Assembly: GCA_002281095.1 (NCBI GenBank)
Contig: NCFI01000007.1
Span: 27,605-61,287, forward strand
Length of the DNA stretch: 33,683 bases
Source of the DNA: Thiotrichales bacterium 35-46-9
GTDB taxonomy: Bacteria; Pseudomonadota; Gammaproteobacteria; Thiomicrospirales; Thiomicrospiraceae
Direction of reading: 5' to 3'
Positions 17,662 to 26,099 of this stretch are shown here, one piece after another. The number at the start of each line of letters is the position of its first letter. Position 1 is the first letter of the stretch. The translations under genes and the position numbers were made by a program. The notes below the pieces were generated by a model, which was not told the origin of the DNA, searched no databases, and was given only the letters and a program-made list of their open reading frames with translations.

Positions 17662-18654
17662 ATGGACATGGATCGTCTTTTACAAGATGCGTTAACACAA
17701 ATTAATGAAGCATCAGATTTAGAAGCTTTAGAAACCGTTCGCGTTCATTACTTTGGCAAAAAAGGGGCGCTGACCGAACTGAGTAAGCAGTTAGGTCAGG
17801 CCAGTGCAGAAGAGAAGCCGATTCTCGGTGCTAAAGTGAGTGGGCTGCGTCAAGCCATTAACGAAGCCTTTGACGCTAAAAAGAAAGTTATTTCTGATGC
17901 GCTTTTGGCCGCTAAGTTAGCGAGTGAGTCTTTGGATGTGAGCTTGCCAGGGCGAAATGTCGATGTCGGTAGTTTGCACCCGGTAACGCAAACGATCGCA
18001 CGTATTAACGACTGGTTTGCGCAGCTGGGTTTTTCAGTGGAGCAGGGGCCTGAAATTGAAGATGATGTGCACAATTTCGAAGCCTTAAATATTCCTGAAA
18101 CCCATCCTGCTCGTGCCATGCACGATACCTTTTATTTCGATAGCGGCTTGTTGCTGAGAACACATACTTCGCCTGTACAAATTCGTACCATGGAACGCCA
18201 ACAACCCCCTTTGCGTATTATTGCGCCAGGACGTGTTTATCGTTGTGATTCCGACCAAACCCATACCCCGATGTTTCATCAAATTGAAGGGCTAGTGGTG
18301 GATAAAACGGCTAACTTTGCGCAATTAAAAGCATTGCTAGAGTCATTTCTCGTTTACTTCTTTGATGATCCTGAGCTTAAAGTGCGTTTCCGTCCTTCGT
18401 ATTTCCCTTTTACCGAGCCTTCGGCAGAAGTGGATATTGCCACTAATTTGCTGGGTGGTCGTTGGGTCGAGGTCTTAGGGTGTGGCGTGGTGCATCCCAA
18501 CGTGTTGAAACATGCGGGTATTGATCCTGAACAATACACCGGTTTCGCTTTTGGTCTGGGTGTTGAGCGCTTGGCGATGTTGCGCTTTGGTATTCCCGAT
18601 TTGCGTATGCTGTTTGATAATGATGTGCGCTTCTTGCGTCAATTTCAGGCATAA
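17662..18654 (+). CDS. pheS: Phenylalanine--tRNA ligase alpha subunit
   Basis: PheS is the catalytic subunit of the alpha2beta2 PheRS. From ATG 17662 it has 330 residues (327 in E. coli). This start has AGGGAG at 17649-17654, 7 bases away; a TTG at 17659 and an ATG at 17668 fit less well. An N-terminal coiled-coil arm spans about 1-85. The class II core shows [10 protein letters not shown], then [15 protein letters not shown], and near the end motif 3 as [18 protein letters not shown]. It lies 135 bases after rplT with a terminator between. The upstream gap holds only a small GATCG/CGATC hairpin; no Phe-rich leader peptide was found. Confidence 0.97.
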   Translation: MDMDRLLQDALTQINEASDLEALETVRVHYFGKKGALTELSKQLGQASAEEKPILGAKVSGLRQAINEAFDAKKKVISDALLAAKLASESLDVSLPGRNVDVGSLHPVTQTIARINDWFAQLGFSVEQGPEIEDDVHNFEALNIPETHPARAMHDTFYFDSGLLLRTHTSPVQIRTMERQQPPLRIIAPGRVYRCDSDQTHTPMFHQIEGLVVDKTANFAQLKALLESFLVYFFDDPELKVRFRPSYFPFTEPSAEVDIATNLLGGRWVEVLGCGVVHPNVLKHAGIDPEQYTGFAFGLGVERLAMLRFGIPDLRMLFDNDVRFLRQFQA

Positions 18655-18663
18655 GGAGTCGAC

Positions 18664-21039
18664 ATGAAATTTTCTTATCAGTGGTTAACGAGCTTTGTTG
18701 CAACCGGTTGGAGCTTAGAGCAAACTTGTGCCAAGCTAAATGATTTAGGGTTGGAAGTAGAAGAAACGACGCCCGTTGCTGGTGATTTTAGTGGTGTAGT
18801 GGTGGGTAAAGTGCTTACGGTCGAGCCGCATCCGAATGCCGATAAGTTGCGCGTAACAACCGTGGATGTTGGTCGTGCTGAGCCAGTTCAGATTGTCTGT
18901 GGGGCGCCTAATGTTCGTGTGGGTATGGTTGCGCCAACGGCTTTAGTGGGAGCGGTATTACCCGGTATCACCATTAAAGACGCGGAGTTGCGTGGTGTGG
19001 CTTCTTCTGGCATGTTGTGTTCAGCGGGTGAATTAGGCATTGAAGGCCAAGAGAGCGGTTTATGGGATTTACCAGCCGAATTGACGGTTGGTTCTGATTT
19101 GCGTGAAGCACTCAATCTGAATGATGCCAGTATCGAGATTTCGCTAACCCCTAATCGTGCCGATGCATTGAGTGTGCTGGGTGTGGCGCGTGATGTGGCG
19201 GCATTAAGTGGCGTTTCGGTTCAAGCACCTAGCGTAACAGAACATCAGGTCGTGCTTTCTGCATCGGTTGACGTTAAGTTAGATGCGGCTGAGGACTGCC
19301 CAAGTTATTTGGCTTGTCGTGTTGATTTACCCGAAAACGCCCAGACGCCACTTTGGATGAAAGAGCGGTTGCGTCGTTCAGGTTTGCGTAGTTTGGGTTT
19401 GGTGGTAGATGTCACCAATTATGTGATGCTGGAACTGGGACAACCCATGCACGCCTTTGATGCCGACAAGATCCAAGGTGCGATTCAGATCAGAAATGCT
19501 CAGGCGAACGAGTCTTTGACCTTGCTAGACGGCAAAACGGTCAGCTTGGCAGGGGATATGTTGGTTATTGCCGATGATACCGGTGCAATTGCTTTGGCGG
19601 GTATCATGGGCGGACAATCAACGGCCGTGACGGATGCGACTCGTCGTGTTGTATTAGAGTGTGCGCATTTTACACCAGCCGCTGTGGTGGGCAGAGCGCG
19701 TCGCTTGGGCTTGCACACCGATGCTTCGCACCGTTTTGAGCGCGGTGTTGATCCCTTATTGCCTGAGTTAGCGATGAAGCGCGCACTCAGCTTATTGGCT
19801 GAAGCGGGTGCTCAGTGCGCTGCGGTGGTTAGCGTTGGTGTTGGTGTAACATCCATCGCTGAGAATCGTTTGAGCTTGCGTCGTGAACGCATTGAGCGTT
19901 TATTGGGTATGTCGGTTGCCGATGCTCAAGTGGTTCAGCTACTATCTGGTTTAGGCATGAAGGTGACGGCCAATGCAACGGGATGGGATGTGGTTGCGCC
20001 CAGCTGGCGTTTCGATATGGCGATTGAAGCAGATTTGGTCGAAGAGCTGGCGCGCATGATTGGGCTGGATAATTTACCCAAGTTGCCGTTACCCGCGACC
20101 AGTGTCATGCCATCGGGCCGTAATCAGCAAGAGATGCGATTAAAACACCTTTTGGTCGGTCGTGGTTATCAAGAAGCTATTACTTACAGTTTTGTTGATG
20201 GCAAAGAACAACGACTGGTAGAACCGAATCAGGTGGGTATTGATCTCGCCAATCCGATTGCTGAAACCTTAGGCCAAATGCGTGTCAGTCTATGGACAGG
20301 ATTATTATCAGCCGCGCGATATAACCTAAACCGCCAAGCTAAACGGGTGCGTTTCTTTGAAACGGGCTTGCGTTTTCTGGCGCAGCAGGATGACAATGGA
20401 CTGCCAGTGCAAATTCCAACGCTAGCGGGCATTGTTTGTGGTAGTGCAGCTGCCATGCAATGGGGTCAGGCGACGCGTCAGGTTGATTTTTATGATGTGA
20501 AAGGGGATGTTGAGGCGTTATTAGCGAGTGCGGGATTGATGGGTCAAGTCAGTTTTGTGCCGGCACAACACCCTGCCTTGCATCCTGGCCAAACCGCCAG
20601 CATTCAGCTGAATGGGCAAGTGATTGGTCTTATCGGTAGCTTGCACCCCAGTTTGGCTAAACAAATGGACATTGATATGCCAGCAGTACTGTTTAGTATT
20701 GATTTGGCCTATTTAACCGCCTTACCAGCAAAAGCCACTTTCCAAGGACTTTCTAAGTTCCCCTTAGTGCGTCGCGATATTGCGGTAGTGGTTGATGCAC
20801 CTGTCACTTTTGCCCAAGTGTCATCCGTCATTGCCTCGGTTAAGCGTGATTGGTTCCAATCGGCCGAACTGTTTGATGTTTACGCGGGTAAGGGATTAGC
20901 TGAAGGTCAGCGTAGTTTGGCGATTGCTTTGTGGTTCCAAGACTTAGAACGCACACTGACTGATGCTGAAATTGAAGCTTGTATGAATGAAATTATTGAA
21001 CAGCTGAGCCTGCAATTGAATGCTCAGCTACGTGCTTAA
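18664..21039 (+). CDS. pheT: Phenylalanine--tRNA ligase beta subunit
   Basis: PheT is the large PheRS subunit that binds tRNA-Phe and edits Tyr-tRNA-Phe. It has 791 residues (795 in E. coli). The order is an N-terminal B1 segment, an OB-fold tRNA-binding domain at about 40-148 (VEPHPNADKLRVTTVDVG), the B3/B4 editing module at about 210-390 with MLELGQPMHAFDADK, B5 at about 400-475, the catalytic-like core, and a C-terminal FDX-ACB domain from about 698 (FPLVRRDIAVVVD). AAGGAG overlaps the pheS stop and sits 5 bases before the ATG. It is cotranscribed with pheS and ihfA. Confidence 0.98.
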   Translation: MKFSYQWLTSFVATGWSLEQTCAKLNDLGLEVEETTPVAGDFSGVVVGKVLTVEPHPNADKLRVTTVDVGRAEPVQIVCGAPNVRVGMVAPTALVGAVLPGITIKDAELRGVASSGMLCSAGELGIEGQESGLWDLPAELTVGSDLREALNLNDASIEISLTPNRADALSVLGVARDVAALSGVSVQAPSVTEHQVVLSASVDVKLDAAEDCPSYLACRVDLPENAQTPLWMKERLRRSGLRSLGLVVDVTNYVMLELGQPMHAFDADKIQGAIQIRNAQANESLTLLDGKTVSLAGDMLVIADDTGAIALAGIMGGQSTAVTDATRRVVLECAHFTPAAVVGRARRLGLHTDASHRFERGVDPLLPELAMKRALSLLAEAGAQCAAVVSVGVGVTSIAENRLSLRRERIERLLGMSVADAQVVQLLSGLGMKVTANATGWDVVAPSWRFDMAIEADLVEELARMIGLDNLPKLPLPATSVMPSGRNQQEMRLKHLLVGRGYQEAITYSFVDGKEQRLVEPNQVGIDLANPIAETLGQMRVSLWTGLLSAARYNLNRQAKRVRFFETGLRFLAQQDDNGLPVQIPTLAGIVCGSAAAMQWGQATRQVDFYDVKGDVEALLASAGLMGQVSFVPAQHPALHPGQTASIQLNGQVIGLIGSLHPSLAKQMDIDMPAVLFSIDLAYLTALPAKATFQGLSKFPLVRRDIAVVVDAPVTFAQVSSVIASVKRDWFQSAELFDVYAGKGLAEGQRSLAIALWFQDLERTLTDAEIEACMNEIIEQLSLQLNAQLRA

Positions 21040-21051
21040 AAGGAAATGACG

Positions 21052-21345
21052 ATGACGATTACAAAAGCAGAATTATCTCAAACTTTGGCAGACACTTTGG
21101 GCTTAAATAAGCGTGAGTCTAAAGAAATCGTTGAAGACTTTTTTGGTCAGATTGGTGAAATTTTACAAACAGGCGAAGATGTCAAACTTTCTGGTTTTGG
21201 CAACTTTGAGCTGCGAGATAAGTCGCCACGCCCAGGGCGTAATCCGCGTACCGGTGAAGATGTGCCTATTACCGCGCGTCGTGTTGTGACCTTTAAGCCA
21301 GGACAGAAACTACGTGCATTGGTGGATCAACACCAAGGAGTCTGA
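21052..21345 (+). CDS. ihfA: Integration host factor subunit alpha
   Basis: IhfA pairs with IhfB to bend DNA sequence-specifically, acting in transcription and recombination. The protein has 97 residues with the HU/IHF fold: [22 protein letters not shown] (beta arm with the intercalating proline in RPGRNP) and [16 protein letters not shown]. Two in-frame ATGs exist. AAAGGA at 21039-21044 is 7 bases from ATG 21052 but only 1 base from ATG 21046. The second start also gives [10 protein letters not shown], aligning with E. coli MALTKAEMSE, so 21052 is chosen. It follows pheT after a short gap and ends in tandem stops TGA TAA. Confidence 0.96.
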   Translation: MTITKAELSQTLADTLGLNKRESKEIVEDFFGQIGEILQTGEDVKLSGFGNFELRDKSPRPGRNPRTGEDVPITARRVVTFKPGQKLRALVDQHQGV

Positions 21346-21348
21346 TAA

Positions 21349-21753
21349 ATGACCACGACGGCCATTGCTGAAAAGAAGTATTACACCATTGGTGAAATTA
21401 GTCAGTTGACTGGCTTAAAGCCGCATGTATTGCGTTATTGGGAGCAGATGGTTCCGATATTGGAACCGACCAAGCGTAGTGGTCGTCGTTATTATCAGCG
21501 TCAGGATCTGCAGGTAATTCTGGAGCTAGACAGGTTAATTAACCACGAAGGTCATACTTTGTCTGGTGCTTTAACTAAAATCAAGGCACACGGTTTACCT
21601 GAAGGGGTTGCCTTACCGACTAAAAGTGCCATTCGTGGTAAGAAGCCGCAAGTCAGTCTAGAAAAGTTGGAAGCTAGTTTAAAATTGTTGTTGCGGAAAA
21701 TACAGCGTCATAATTTAGCCACAATCAGCCGATGGGATAATATTGGTACTTGA
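21349..21753 (+). CDS. MerR-family transcriptional regulator
   Basis: This is a 134-residue DNA-binding protein with an N-terminal winged MerR HTH at about 11-60: YYTIGEISQLTGLKPHVLRYWE is the helix-turn-helix, followed by RRYYQRQDL in the wing. A C-terminal helical stretch (about 100-125, LEKLEASLKLLLRKIQ) probably dimerises it. No metal-binding cysteines are present, so it is not a metal sensor of the MerR/CueR type. The same regulator lies next to ihfA in many beta- and gammaproteobacteria; its target is not known to me. AAGGAG at 21335-21340 is 8 bases before the ATG. Its 3' end carries the tRNA-Pro promoter. Confidence 0.88.
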   Translation: MTTTAIAEKKYYTIGEISQLTGLKPHVLRYWEQMVPILEPTKRSGRRYYQRQDLQVILELDRLINHEGHTLSGALTKIKAHGLPEGVALPTKSAIRGKKPQVSLEKLEASLKLLLRKIQRHNLATISRWDNIGT

Positions 21754-21779
21754 ATAGTAGGCCGTATTACCGCTATAAT
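21750..21779 (+). promoter_or_regulatory. Promoter of tRNA-Pro
   Basis: A -35-like TTGAAT (21750-21755) and a perfect -10 TATAAT (21774-21779) are 18 bases apart. Transcription would start about 21786, just before the mature tRNA end at 21791. The -35 overlaps the stop codon of the MerR-like gene. Confidence 0.72.
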
Positions 21780-21790
21780 GATCGGATGTT

Positions 21791-21867
21791 CGGGGTATGG
21801 CGCAGCCTGGTAGCGCACTTGCATGGGGTGCAAGGGGTCGTAGGTTCAAATCCTGCTATCCCGACCA
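21791..21867 (+). tRNA. tRNA-Pro (anticodon GGG)
   Basis: A complete 77-base cloverleaf can be drawn. The acceptor stem is CGGGGTA (21791-21797) with TATCCCG (21857-21863), then A and an encoded CCA. The D arm includes AGCCTGGTAGC. The anticodon stem is CTTGC/GCAAG around loop ATGGGGT, giving anticodon GGG at 21825-21827. The T arm contains GGTTCAAATCC. It resembles E. coli proL (GGG). It has its own promoter and terminator and sits in its usual place after the ihfA-merR pair. Confidence 0.97.
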
Positions 21868-21875
21868 ATATTATT

Positions 21876-21907
21876 AAAAAGGTCTGTATATTACAGACCT
21901 TTTTTTA
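21876..21907 (+). terminator. Terminator after tRNA-Pro, possibly bidirectional
   Basis: AAAAAGGTCTGTA (21876-21888) pairs with TACAGACCTTTTT (21892-21904) around a TAT loop and runs into a T tract to 21907. On the opposite strand the A tract becomes a T run, so it can also end suhB, which converges here. Confidence 0.92.
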
Positions 21908-21920
21908 TTGTAACTCGTCC

Positions 21921-22721
21921 TTATTTACGATATTGTTCTGGCAACAAAGGCGCCAGAGTTTTCATCATTGCAGCGAGTAATTTCGGATTAGCGGCAACAA
22001 TATTGCCAGAGTTGAGGAAGTTCTCACCGCCAGCAAAGTCGCACACCAGTCCGCCGGCTTCCTGCACAATGAGTGCGCCCGCAGCAATATCCCAACTATT
22101 GAGTTTGAATTCCCAAAAGCCATCAACGCGTCCCATCGCCGTCCAAGCTAAATCTAACGCGGCAGAACCGGGACGACGAATGCCTGAGGTTACTTTCATA
22201 AAAGTTTTCAGTGTTTCCATGTAAACGTCTAAATGTTCAAAGTCACGAAATGGAAAGCCAGTCGCCAGTAAGGATTGGTCTAGTGTGCGTTGTTCACTAA
22301 CGCGAATGCGACGATTGTTGAGTTGCGCACCAGCACCTCGTGAAGCAGAAAAGAGTTCTTGACGCATTGGGTCGTAAATCGCACCGTGCATCAGCTTGCC
22401 ATTGTGTAGTACTGCAATAGATACCGAAAATTGTGGAAAGCCATGTAAAAAGTTAGTGGTACCATCGAGCGGGTCGATGATCCATAAGTATTCATCGTTG
22501 TCGCCAATAAAGCCGCTTTCTTCGCCTAAAATAGCGTGCGAGGGGTAAAATTTACGAATCGTTTGTATAATGTCATCTTCTGCCATGCGATCAATTTCGC
22601 TGACATAGTCATTTTCCGACTTTTTCTCGATGGTCAGACGGTCTGTTTGTTGCATGTGACGAGTGATGATATCTCCGGCTCGGGTGGCAGCGCGACAAGC
22701 GACATTAAGAATAGGATGCAT
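21921..22721 (-). CDS. suhB: Inositol-1-monophosphatase family protein SuhB
   Basis: SuhB hydrolyses inositol-1-phosphate in vitro. In E. coli it also takes part in the NusA/ribosomal-RNA antitermination complex; that second role is assumed by homology here. It has 266 residues (267 in E. coli). The magnesium-binding motifs are clear: GEESG at 66-70, IDPLDGTTNFLHG at 82-94, and the later SWDIAAGALIVQEAGG near 212-228. A minus-strand AAAGGA precedes the ATG. It diverges from trmJ and converges on the tRNA-Pro terminator. Confidence 0.96.
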   Translation of the reverse strand: MHPILNVACRAATRAGDIITRHMQQTDRLTIEKKSENDYVSEIDRMAEDDIIQTIRKFYPSHAILGEESGFIGDNDEYLWIIDPLDGTTNFLHGFPQFSVSIAVLHNGKLMHGAIYDPMRQELFSASRGAGAQLNNRRIRVSEQRTLDQSLLATGFPFRDFEHLDVYMETLKTFMKVTSGIRRPGSAALDLAWTAMGRVDGFWEFKLNSWDIAAGALIVQEAGGLVCDFAGGENFLNSGNIVAANPKLLAAMMKTLAPLLPEQYRK

Positions 22722-22765
22722 GGGTTTCCTTTAACAAACAGACAACATAAATTTTAATAAAGAAC

Positions 22766-22801
22766 TTGGATAGATTATCCAATTAAACGGGTTGTATTAT
22801 A
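22766..22801. promoter_or_regulatory. Divergent suhB/trmJ promoter region with inverted repeat
   Basis: TTGGATA (22766-22772) and TATCCAA (22776-22782) form a perfect inverted repeat around GAT. Next to it, the minus strand reads TATAAT at 22801-22796, a good -10 for suhB, and the plus strand reads TATTAT at 22795-22800 for trmJ. The -35 elements are poor on both strands, so the repeat may be a regulator site. Confidence 0.45.
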
Positions 22802-22841
22802 CATGATTTGCGTTTATTTAAGAGATTCAAAGGACTGACAA

Positions 22842-23627
22842 GTGTCGCTGGCTGACTTAACACAACAACTCAGTGCTATTCGTATTGTTTTGGTTGAAAC
22901 CTCACATCCTGGCAATATTGGTTCTGTCGCTCGTGCCATGAAAACCATGGGATTAAGCCAGTTAGTCTTGGTTAATCCGAAAACCTTTCCCGATGGTTTG
23001 GCAACAGCTATGGCTAGTGGTGCCGCCGATGTGTTGGCATCAGCGCGTATCGTAGAAACTTTGTCTGAGGCGATAGCCGATTGTACCTTAGTGATTGGTA
23101 CCAGTGCGCGCTTGCGTGTGTCGGCATGGCCACAGGTGGATGCCAAGGGTGCAGCAGAGGTTCTCTTGTCGCATCAACAACAAGCAGGTCAGACAGCGCT
23201 GGTATTTGGTCGAGAAAGTTCAGGTCTGAGTAATAGTGAGTTGGACTTGTGTCATTATTTGGGGCATGTTCCGACTAATCCTGATTATGGTTCTTTGAAT
23301 TTGGCAATGGGTGTACAAATTTTTGCTTATGAGTTGTGGATGCAGGCGCAACGGCAAGCAGGCTGGGCAGACAAAGAACAACACCCCAAGGAATTGGCAA
23401 CCTCCGCCGCTTTGCAAGGTTTTTATCAACATTTAGAATCAACCTTGCAGGCTATTGAATTTCTCGATGACCGCAACCATGAACCTTTTATGCGACGCAT
23501 GAAGCGCCTGTTTGGTCGCATACAGTTAGAAGCGAATGAAGTCACCATGTTGCGCGGTACCTTGCGGCGTATGCAACGTATCGCGGGTTTGGCTAAAGGT
23601 GTTAAACAAACCAAGGAAACCGAATGA
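22842..23627 (+). CDS. trmJ: tRNA (cytidine/uridine-2'-O-)-methyltransferase TrmJ
   Basis: TrmJ is a SPOUT-family enzyme that 2'-O-methylates nucleotide 32 in the anticodon loop of several tRNAs using SAM. The 261-residue protein shows [20 protein letters not shown] near 14-33 and the knot motifs [14 protein letters not shown] and [20 protein letters not shown] near 145-170. The start is GTG 22842, supported by AAAGGA at 22829-22834, 7 bases away. The C-terminal third is the helical extension typical of the family. Its TGA overlaps the cysE ATG as ATGA. Confidence 0.95.
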   Translation: MSLADLTQQLSAIRIVLVETSHPGNIGSVARAMKTMGLSQLVLVNPKTFPDGLATAMASGAADVLASARIVETLSEAIADCTLVIGTSARLRVSAWPQVDAKGAAEVLLSHQQQAGQTALVFGRESSGLSNSELDLCHYLGHVPTNPDYGSLNLAMGVQIFAYELWMQAQRQAGWADKEQHPKELATSAALQGFYQHLESTLQAIEFLDDRNHEPFMRRMKRLFGRIQLEANEVTMLRGTLRRMQRIAGLAKGVKQTKETE

Positions 23628-24433
23628 GTAGTTTGTGGCAGTCATGGAAAGCAGATGTGGCTTGTGTGTTTGCACGAGATCCGGCCGCGCGTTCCACTTT
23701 GGAAGTCTTGTTAACCTATCCAGGTGTGCATGCGGTATTTTGGTATCGACTCGCGAATCGTTTGTGGCATTGGAACTTTAAGCTATTGGCGCGCTGGTTA
23801 ATGACCATAGCTCGCTGGTTAACTGGCGTGGAAATTCATCCTGCTGCAACCATTGGTCAACGCTTTTTTATTGATCATGGTATGGGTGTGGTGATTGGTG
23901 AAACCGCAGAAATTGGTGATGACGTAACGCTTTATCATGGAGTTACCTTAGGAGGTACCAGTTGGCAGGAAGGTAAGCGTCACCCGACCTTGGGCAATGG
24001 CGTCATTGTCGGCGCTGGTGCTAAGGTGTTGGGTCCAATTCTGGTGGGGGATAACGCACGTATTGGTTCCAATGCTGTGGTGGTTAAACCTGTGGCAGAA
24101 GGTGTTACTGTTGTCGGTATTCCAGGACATGTGGTGAAATCTAAAAAGGTTGATGAAGCTAAGCGTGCACAAGCGCAGAATTTGCTGGGTTTTGATGCTT
24201 ATGGTGTTGGCGCTGATGCACCCGATCCAGTTGAGCGTGCCATTCACGCATTGACAGATCATGTATTGGCCATTGATGCTCAGTTAAAAATGGCGCAGCA
24301 GGAGTTAGTGCGTTTGGGTTCGGTTTTACCTGAAGTGGAATTACCTACTTTGGATGCATGTATGTTGGATGCTTGTGAAACAAAAACGAATGACGTACAG
24401 CATAATGCCGATTTTTCAACCCATAATACCTGA
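23624..24433 (+). CDS. cysE: Serine O-acetyltransferase
   Basis: CysE transfers acetyl from acetyl-CoA to serine, giving O-acetylserine, the first committed step of cysteine synthesis. It has 269 residues. A short helical N-terminal domain (1-65) is followed by a left-handed beta helix of hexapeptide repeats from about 68 to 170: [10 protein letters not shown], the catalytic [32 protein letters not shown] and GIPGHVV. About 95 residues follow, ending in a Cys-containing tail ([10 protein letters not shown]) beyond the usual core. It overlaps trmJ by four bases. Cysteine supply next to iscR/iscA makes metabolic sense. Confidence 0.95.
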   Translation: MSSLWQSWKADVACVFARDPAARSTLEVLLTYPGVHAVFWYRLANRLWHWNFKLLARWLMTIARWLTGVEIHPAATIGQRFFIDHGMGVVIGETAEIGDDVTLYHGVTLGGTSWQEGKRHPTLGNGVIVGAGAKVLGPILVGDNARIGSNAVVVKPVAEGVTVVGIPGHVVKSKKVDEAKRAQAQNLLGFDAYGVGADAPDPVERAIHALTDHVLAIDAQLKMAQQELVRLGSVLPEVELPTLDACMLDACETKTNDVQHNADFSTHNT

Positions 24434-24471
24434 CTGTTGCGCTAAGGTATTGCAGAATTTTGATCTGGTTG

Positions 24472-24496
24472 ATACCATACTAAGCTAGTCAACTAT
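24472..24496 (+). promoter_or_regulatory. iscR: Candidate IscR type 1 operator upstream of iscR
   Basis: The 25-base stretch matches the E. coli IscR type 1 consensus, as I remember it, at 21 positions. The left half begins ATACC and has ACTA; the right half TAGTCAACTAT (24486-24496) matches in full. It lies 20 bases before the iscR ATG. It overlaps a -35-like TTGATA (24469-24474) with a -10-like TATTCT (24494-24499) 19 bases later. This fits negative autoregulation by holo-IscR. Confidence 0.65.
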
Positions 24497-24516
24497 TCTG
24501 TCGGTGATACCCACTT

Positions 24517-24975
24517 ATGCGTCTTACTTCTAAGGGTCGGTATGCAGTTACTGCTATGCTAGACATTGCTATTCATCAGCCACATGGTGCTGTTTCTTTA
24601 TCGGATATTGCCTCTCGTCAATGTATCTCGCTTTCTTATTTAGAGCAGATTTTTACTCGACTGAGAAAAGCTAAGTTGGTGAAAAGCGTACGCGGTCCTG
24701 GCGGTGGATATCTGATTGGTGCGCCGTTAACGGAAATTAGCGTGCAGAAAATTGTAGAGGCTATGAATGAAGATCTCGATGCTCGCCAATGTCGAGGTTC
24801 GGAGGATTGCCATGAGGGAACGGCTTGTCTTTCTCATGCATTGTGGGATGATTTATCGGCGATGATTGCGGGATTTTTGTCACATATTACCTTGGCTGCT
24901 TTGTTAGAAAAGCGTCATTTGGCAAGTAGTGGATTAAATCAACAAATTAGTGTGGCGCAAATATTGCGTCGTTAA
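24517..24975 (+). CDS. iscR: Fe-S cluster assembly transcriptional regulator IscR
   Basis: IscR is a Rrf2-family regulator carrying a [2Fe-2S] cluster; the holo form represses isc-type promoters. The 152-residue protein opens MRLTSKGRYAVTAMLDIA, has the winged HTH at about 26-66 (LSYLEQIFTRLRKAKLVKSVRGPGGGY) and keeps all cluster ligands: C92, C98, C104 and H107, numbered as in E. coli. GGTGA lies about 10 bases before the ATG. A candidate IscR box lies directly upstream. It follows cysE and precedes iscA, but iscS and iscU are absent from this locus. Confidence 0.96.
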   Translation: MRLTSKGRYAVTAMLDIAIHQPHGAVSLSDIASRQCISLSYLEQIFTRLRKAKLVKSVRGPGGGYLIGAPLTEISVQKIVEAMNEDLDARQCRGSEDCHEGTACLSHALWDDLSAMIAGFLSHITLAALLEKRHLASSGLNQQISVAQILRR

Positions 24976-24999
24976 GTGCGTGCAAGAGGAGTGCAAACA

Positions 25000-25326
25000 A
25001 TGACAATTAATTTAACGCCCAGTGCGGTAGAACGCGTTCGTACCATGCTGGCCAAACGTGGTCATGGTATTGGTTTGTACTTAGGCACGAAAGTGAGTGG
25101 TTGTACGGGTTTCGCTTACGTTGTTGATTATGCTGATGAGGTCAAAGACTCTGATTTGGTCTTTGAGTTTGATGAAATTAAAGTCGTTGTGCCACAAAAA
25201 AGTATGGAACAATTGAATGGCATGACCTTGGATTATGCAAAAAACGGACTGTTAAATGAAGGCTTCGAGTTTATTAACCCGAACGTGAAAGATATGTGTG
25301 GATGTGGCGAAAGTTTTAGTGTTTAG
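25000..25326 (+). CDS. iscA: Iron-sulfur cluster assembly protein IscA
   Basis: IscA is an A-type carrier that delivers Fe-S clusters to target proteins. From ATG 25000 it has 108 residues (107 in E. coli), with the three conserved cysteines C35 (SGCTGFAY), C100 and C102 (CGCGESF). The NPNVKDMCGCGESF ending is specific for IscA rather than ErpA. The start is set by AAGAGGAG at 24985-24992, 7 bases upstream; an in-frame GTG at 24976 lacks a site. It lies 24 bases after iscR and is probably cotranscribed. A converging hairpin follows. Confidence 0.95.
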   Translation: MTINLTPSAVERVRTMLAKRGHGIGLYLGTKVSGCTGFAYVVDYADEVKDSDLVFEFDEIKVVVPQKSMEQLNGMTLDYAKNGLLNEGFEFINPNVKDMCGCGESFSV

Positions 25327-25332
25327 TTGTTA

Positions 25333-25355
25333 TTGCTGGCCTCATCAGCCAGCAA
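25333..25355. terminator. Hairpin between converging iscA and PCMT-like gene
   Basis: TTGCTGGC (25333-25340) pairs with GCCAGCAA (25348-25355) around a seven-base loop. It lies between converging genes and could stop transcription from both sides, but the T tracts are short on each strand. Confidence 0.45.
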
Positions 25356-25372
25356 CTCCTTTAATATGAGGA

Positions 25373-26023
25373 TTAAAAGCTAAACACCATTTCAGGTTTA
25401 GGGCCAACGAGCGGAGTCAGCTCAGTTTCAAATAGCGTTTCTTCTGTCCATTGTTGGTCTTCTGTTCGTGTGTAGCAAATGGCTTGCATCGCAGAACCCG
25501 TACCAACCACCGCAACACAACGGCCACCCAGAGTTAATGACTTTAGCCAAGCTTCTGGTTTCATGGCCACAGAGCCGTTAACGACAATAACATCATATTC
25601 TTTGTTCAGCGGCAAGTCGTAAGCGTTTCCTGTTGTGCAATGAATATTTTGATGGCCCAGCTGCGTTAGCTTGGATTTAGCTTGATGTGCTAACTGTTCA
25701 TCGAGTTCGATGCTGTCCACTTCTCGGCAGAGTTTTGCTAACAGCGCTGTTTGGTAGCCCGAACCTGTTCCTACTTCAAGTGCCTTCTCGTTCGGTTGAG
25801 GGTTTGTTGCCTGAAGAAATCGACCAATGATTTTAGGTTCTAACATCATTGATTCATTGCTTAATGGAATAGAAGTTTCGCTGTAAGCAAGACTTTCAAA
25901 ACCATCCGGCACGAAAGGATGACGTGGCGTTGCTGCCATGACGTCTAGAATTCGCATATCTAACACATCCCATGGACGGATTTGTTGTTCGATCATGTTA
26001 AAGTGCGCTAGGGCATAGTCCAT
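25373..26023 (-). CDS. PCMT-like SAM-dependent methyltransferase
   Basis: This 216-residue protein is related to protein-L-isoaspartate O-methyltransferase (Pcm). It opens MDYALAHFNMIEQQIRPWDV, typical of the betaproteobacterial branch, and has SAM-binding motif I as EVGTGSGYQTALLA near 83-96. The Pcm active-site stretch around QTISQP in E. coli is here ESMMLEPK (57-64), without the Ser/Thr of the TIS motif, so isoaspartate repair should not be assumed. The minus-strand promoter has an extended -10 (TGG TAAAAT, plus coordinates 26058-26066), and an AGGAG site precedes the ATG. Cytoplasmic; target unknown. Confidence 0.8.
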   Translation of the reverse strand: MDYALAHFNMIEQQIRPWDVLDMRILDVMAATPRHPFVPDGFESLAYSETSIPLSNESMMLEPKIIGRFLQATNPQPNEKALEVGTGSGYQTALLAKLCREVDSIELDEQLAHQAKSKLTQLGHQNIHCTTGNAYDLPLNKEYDVIVVNGSVAMKPEAWLKSLTLGGRCVAVVGTGSAMQAICYTRTEDQQWTEETLFETELTPLVGPKPEMVFSF

Positions 26024-26057
26024 GTTTGGCTCCTGCTGTAAACTTAAAATTTTTCAG

Positions 26058-26066
26058 ATTTTACCA
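26058..26066 (-). promoter_or_regulatory. Extended -10 element upstream of the PCMT-like gene
   Basis: On the minus strand TGG is followed directly by TAAAAT, 34 bases before the ATG. No good -35 is visible, which is usual for extended -10 promoters. Confidence 0.45.
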
Positions 26067-26099
26067 CAAACTGTGCGCATAATCAGGTTTGACGTTTTC

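Noticed and set aside
21750-21980. Open frame across the tRNA-Pro gene
   Set aside because: It runs through a tRNA and its terminator and into the end of suhB; not a gene.
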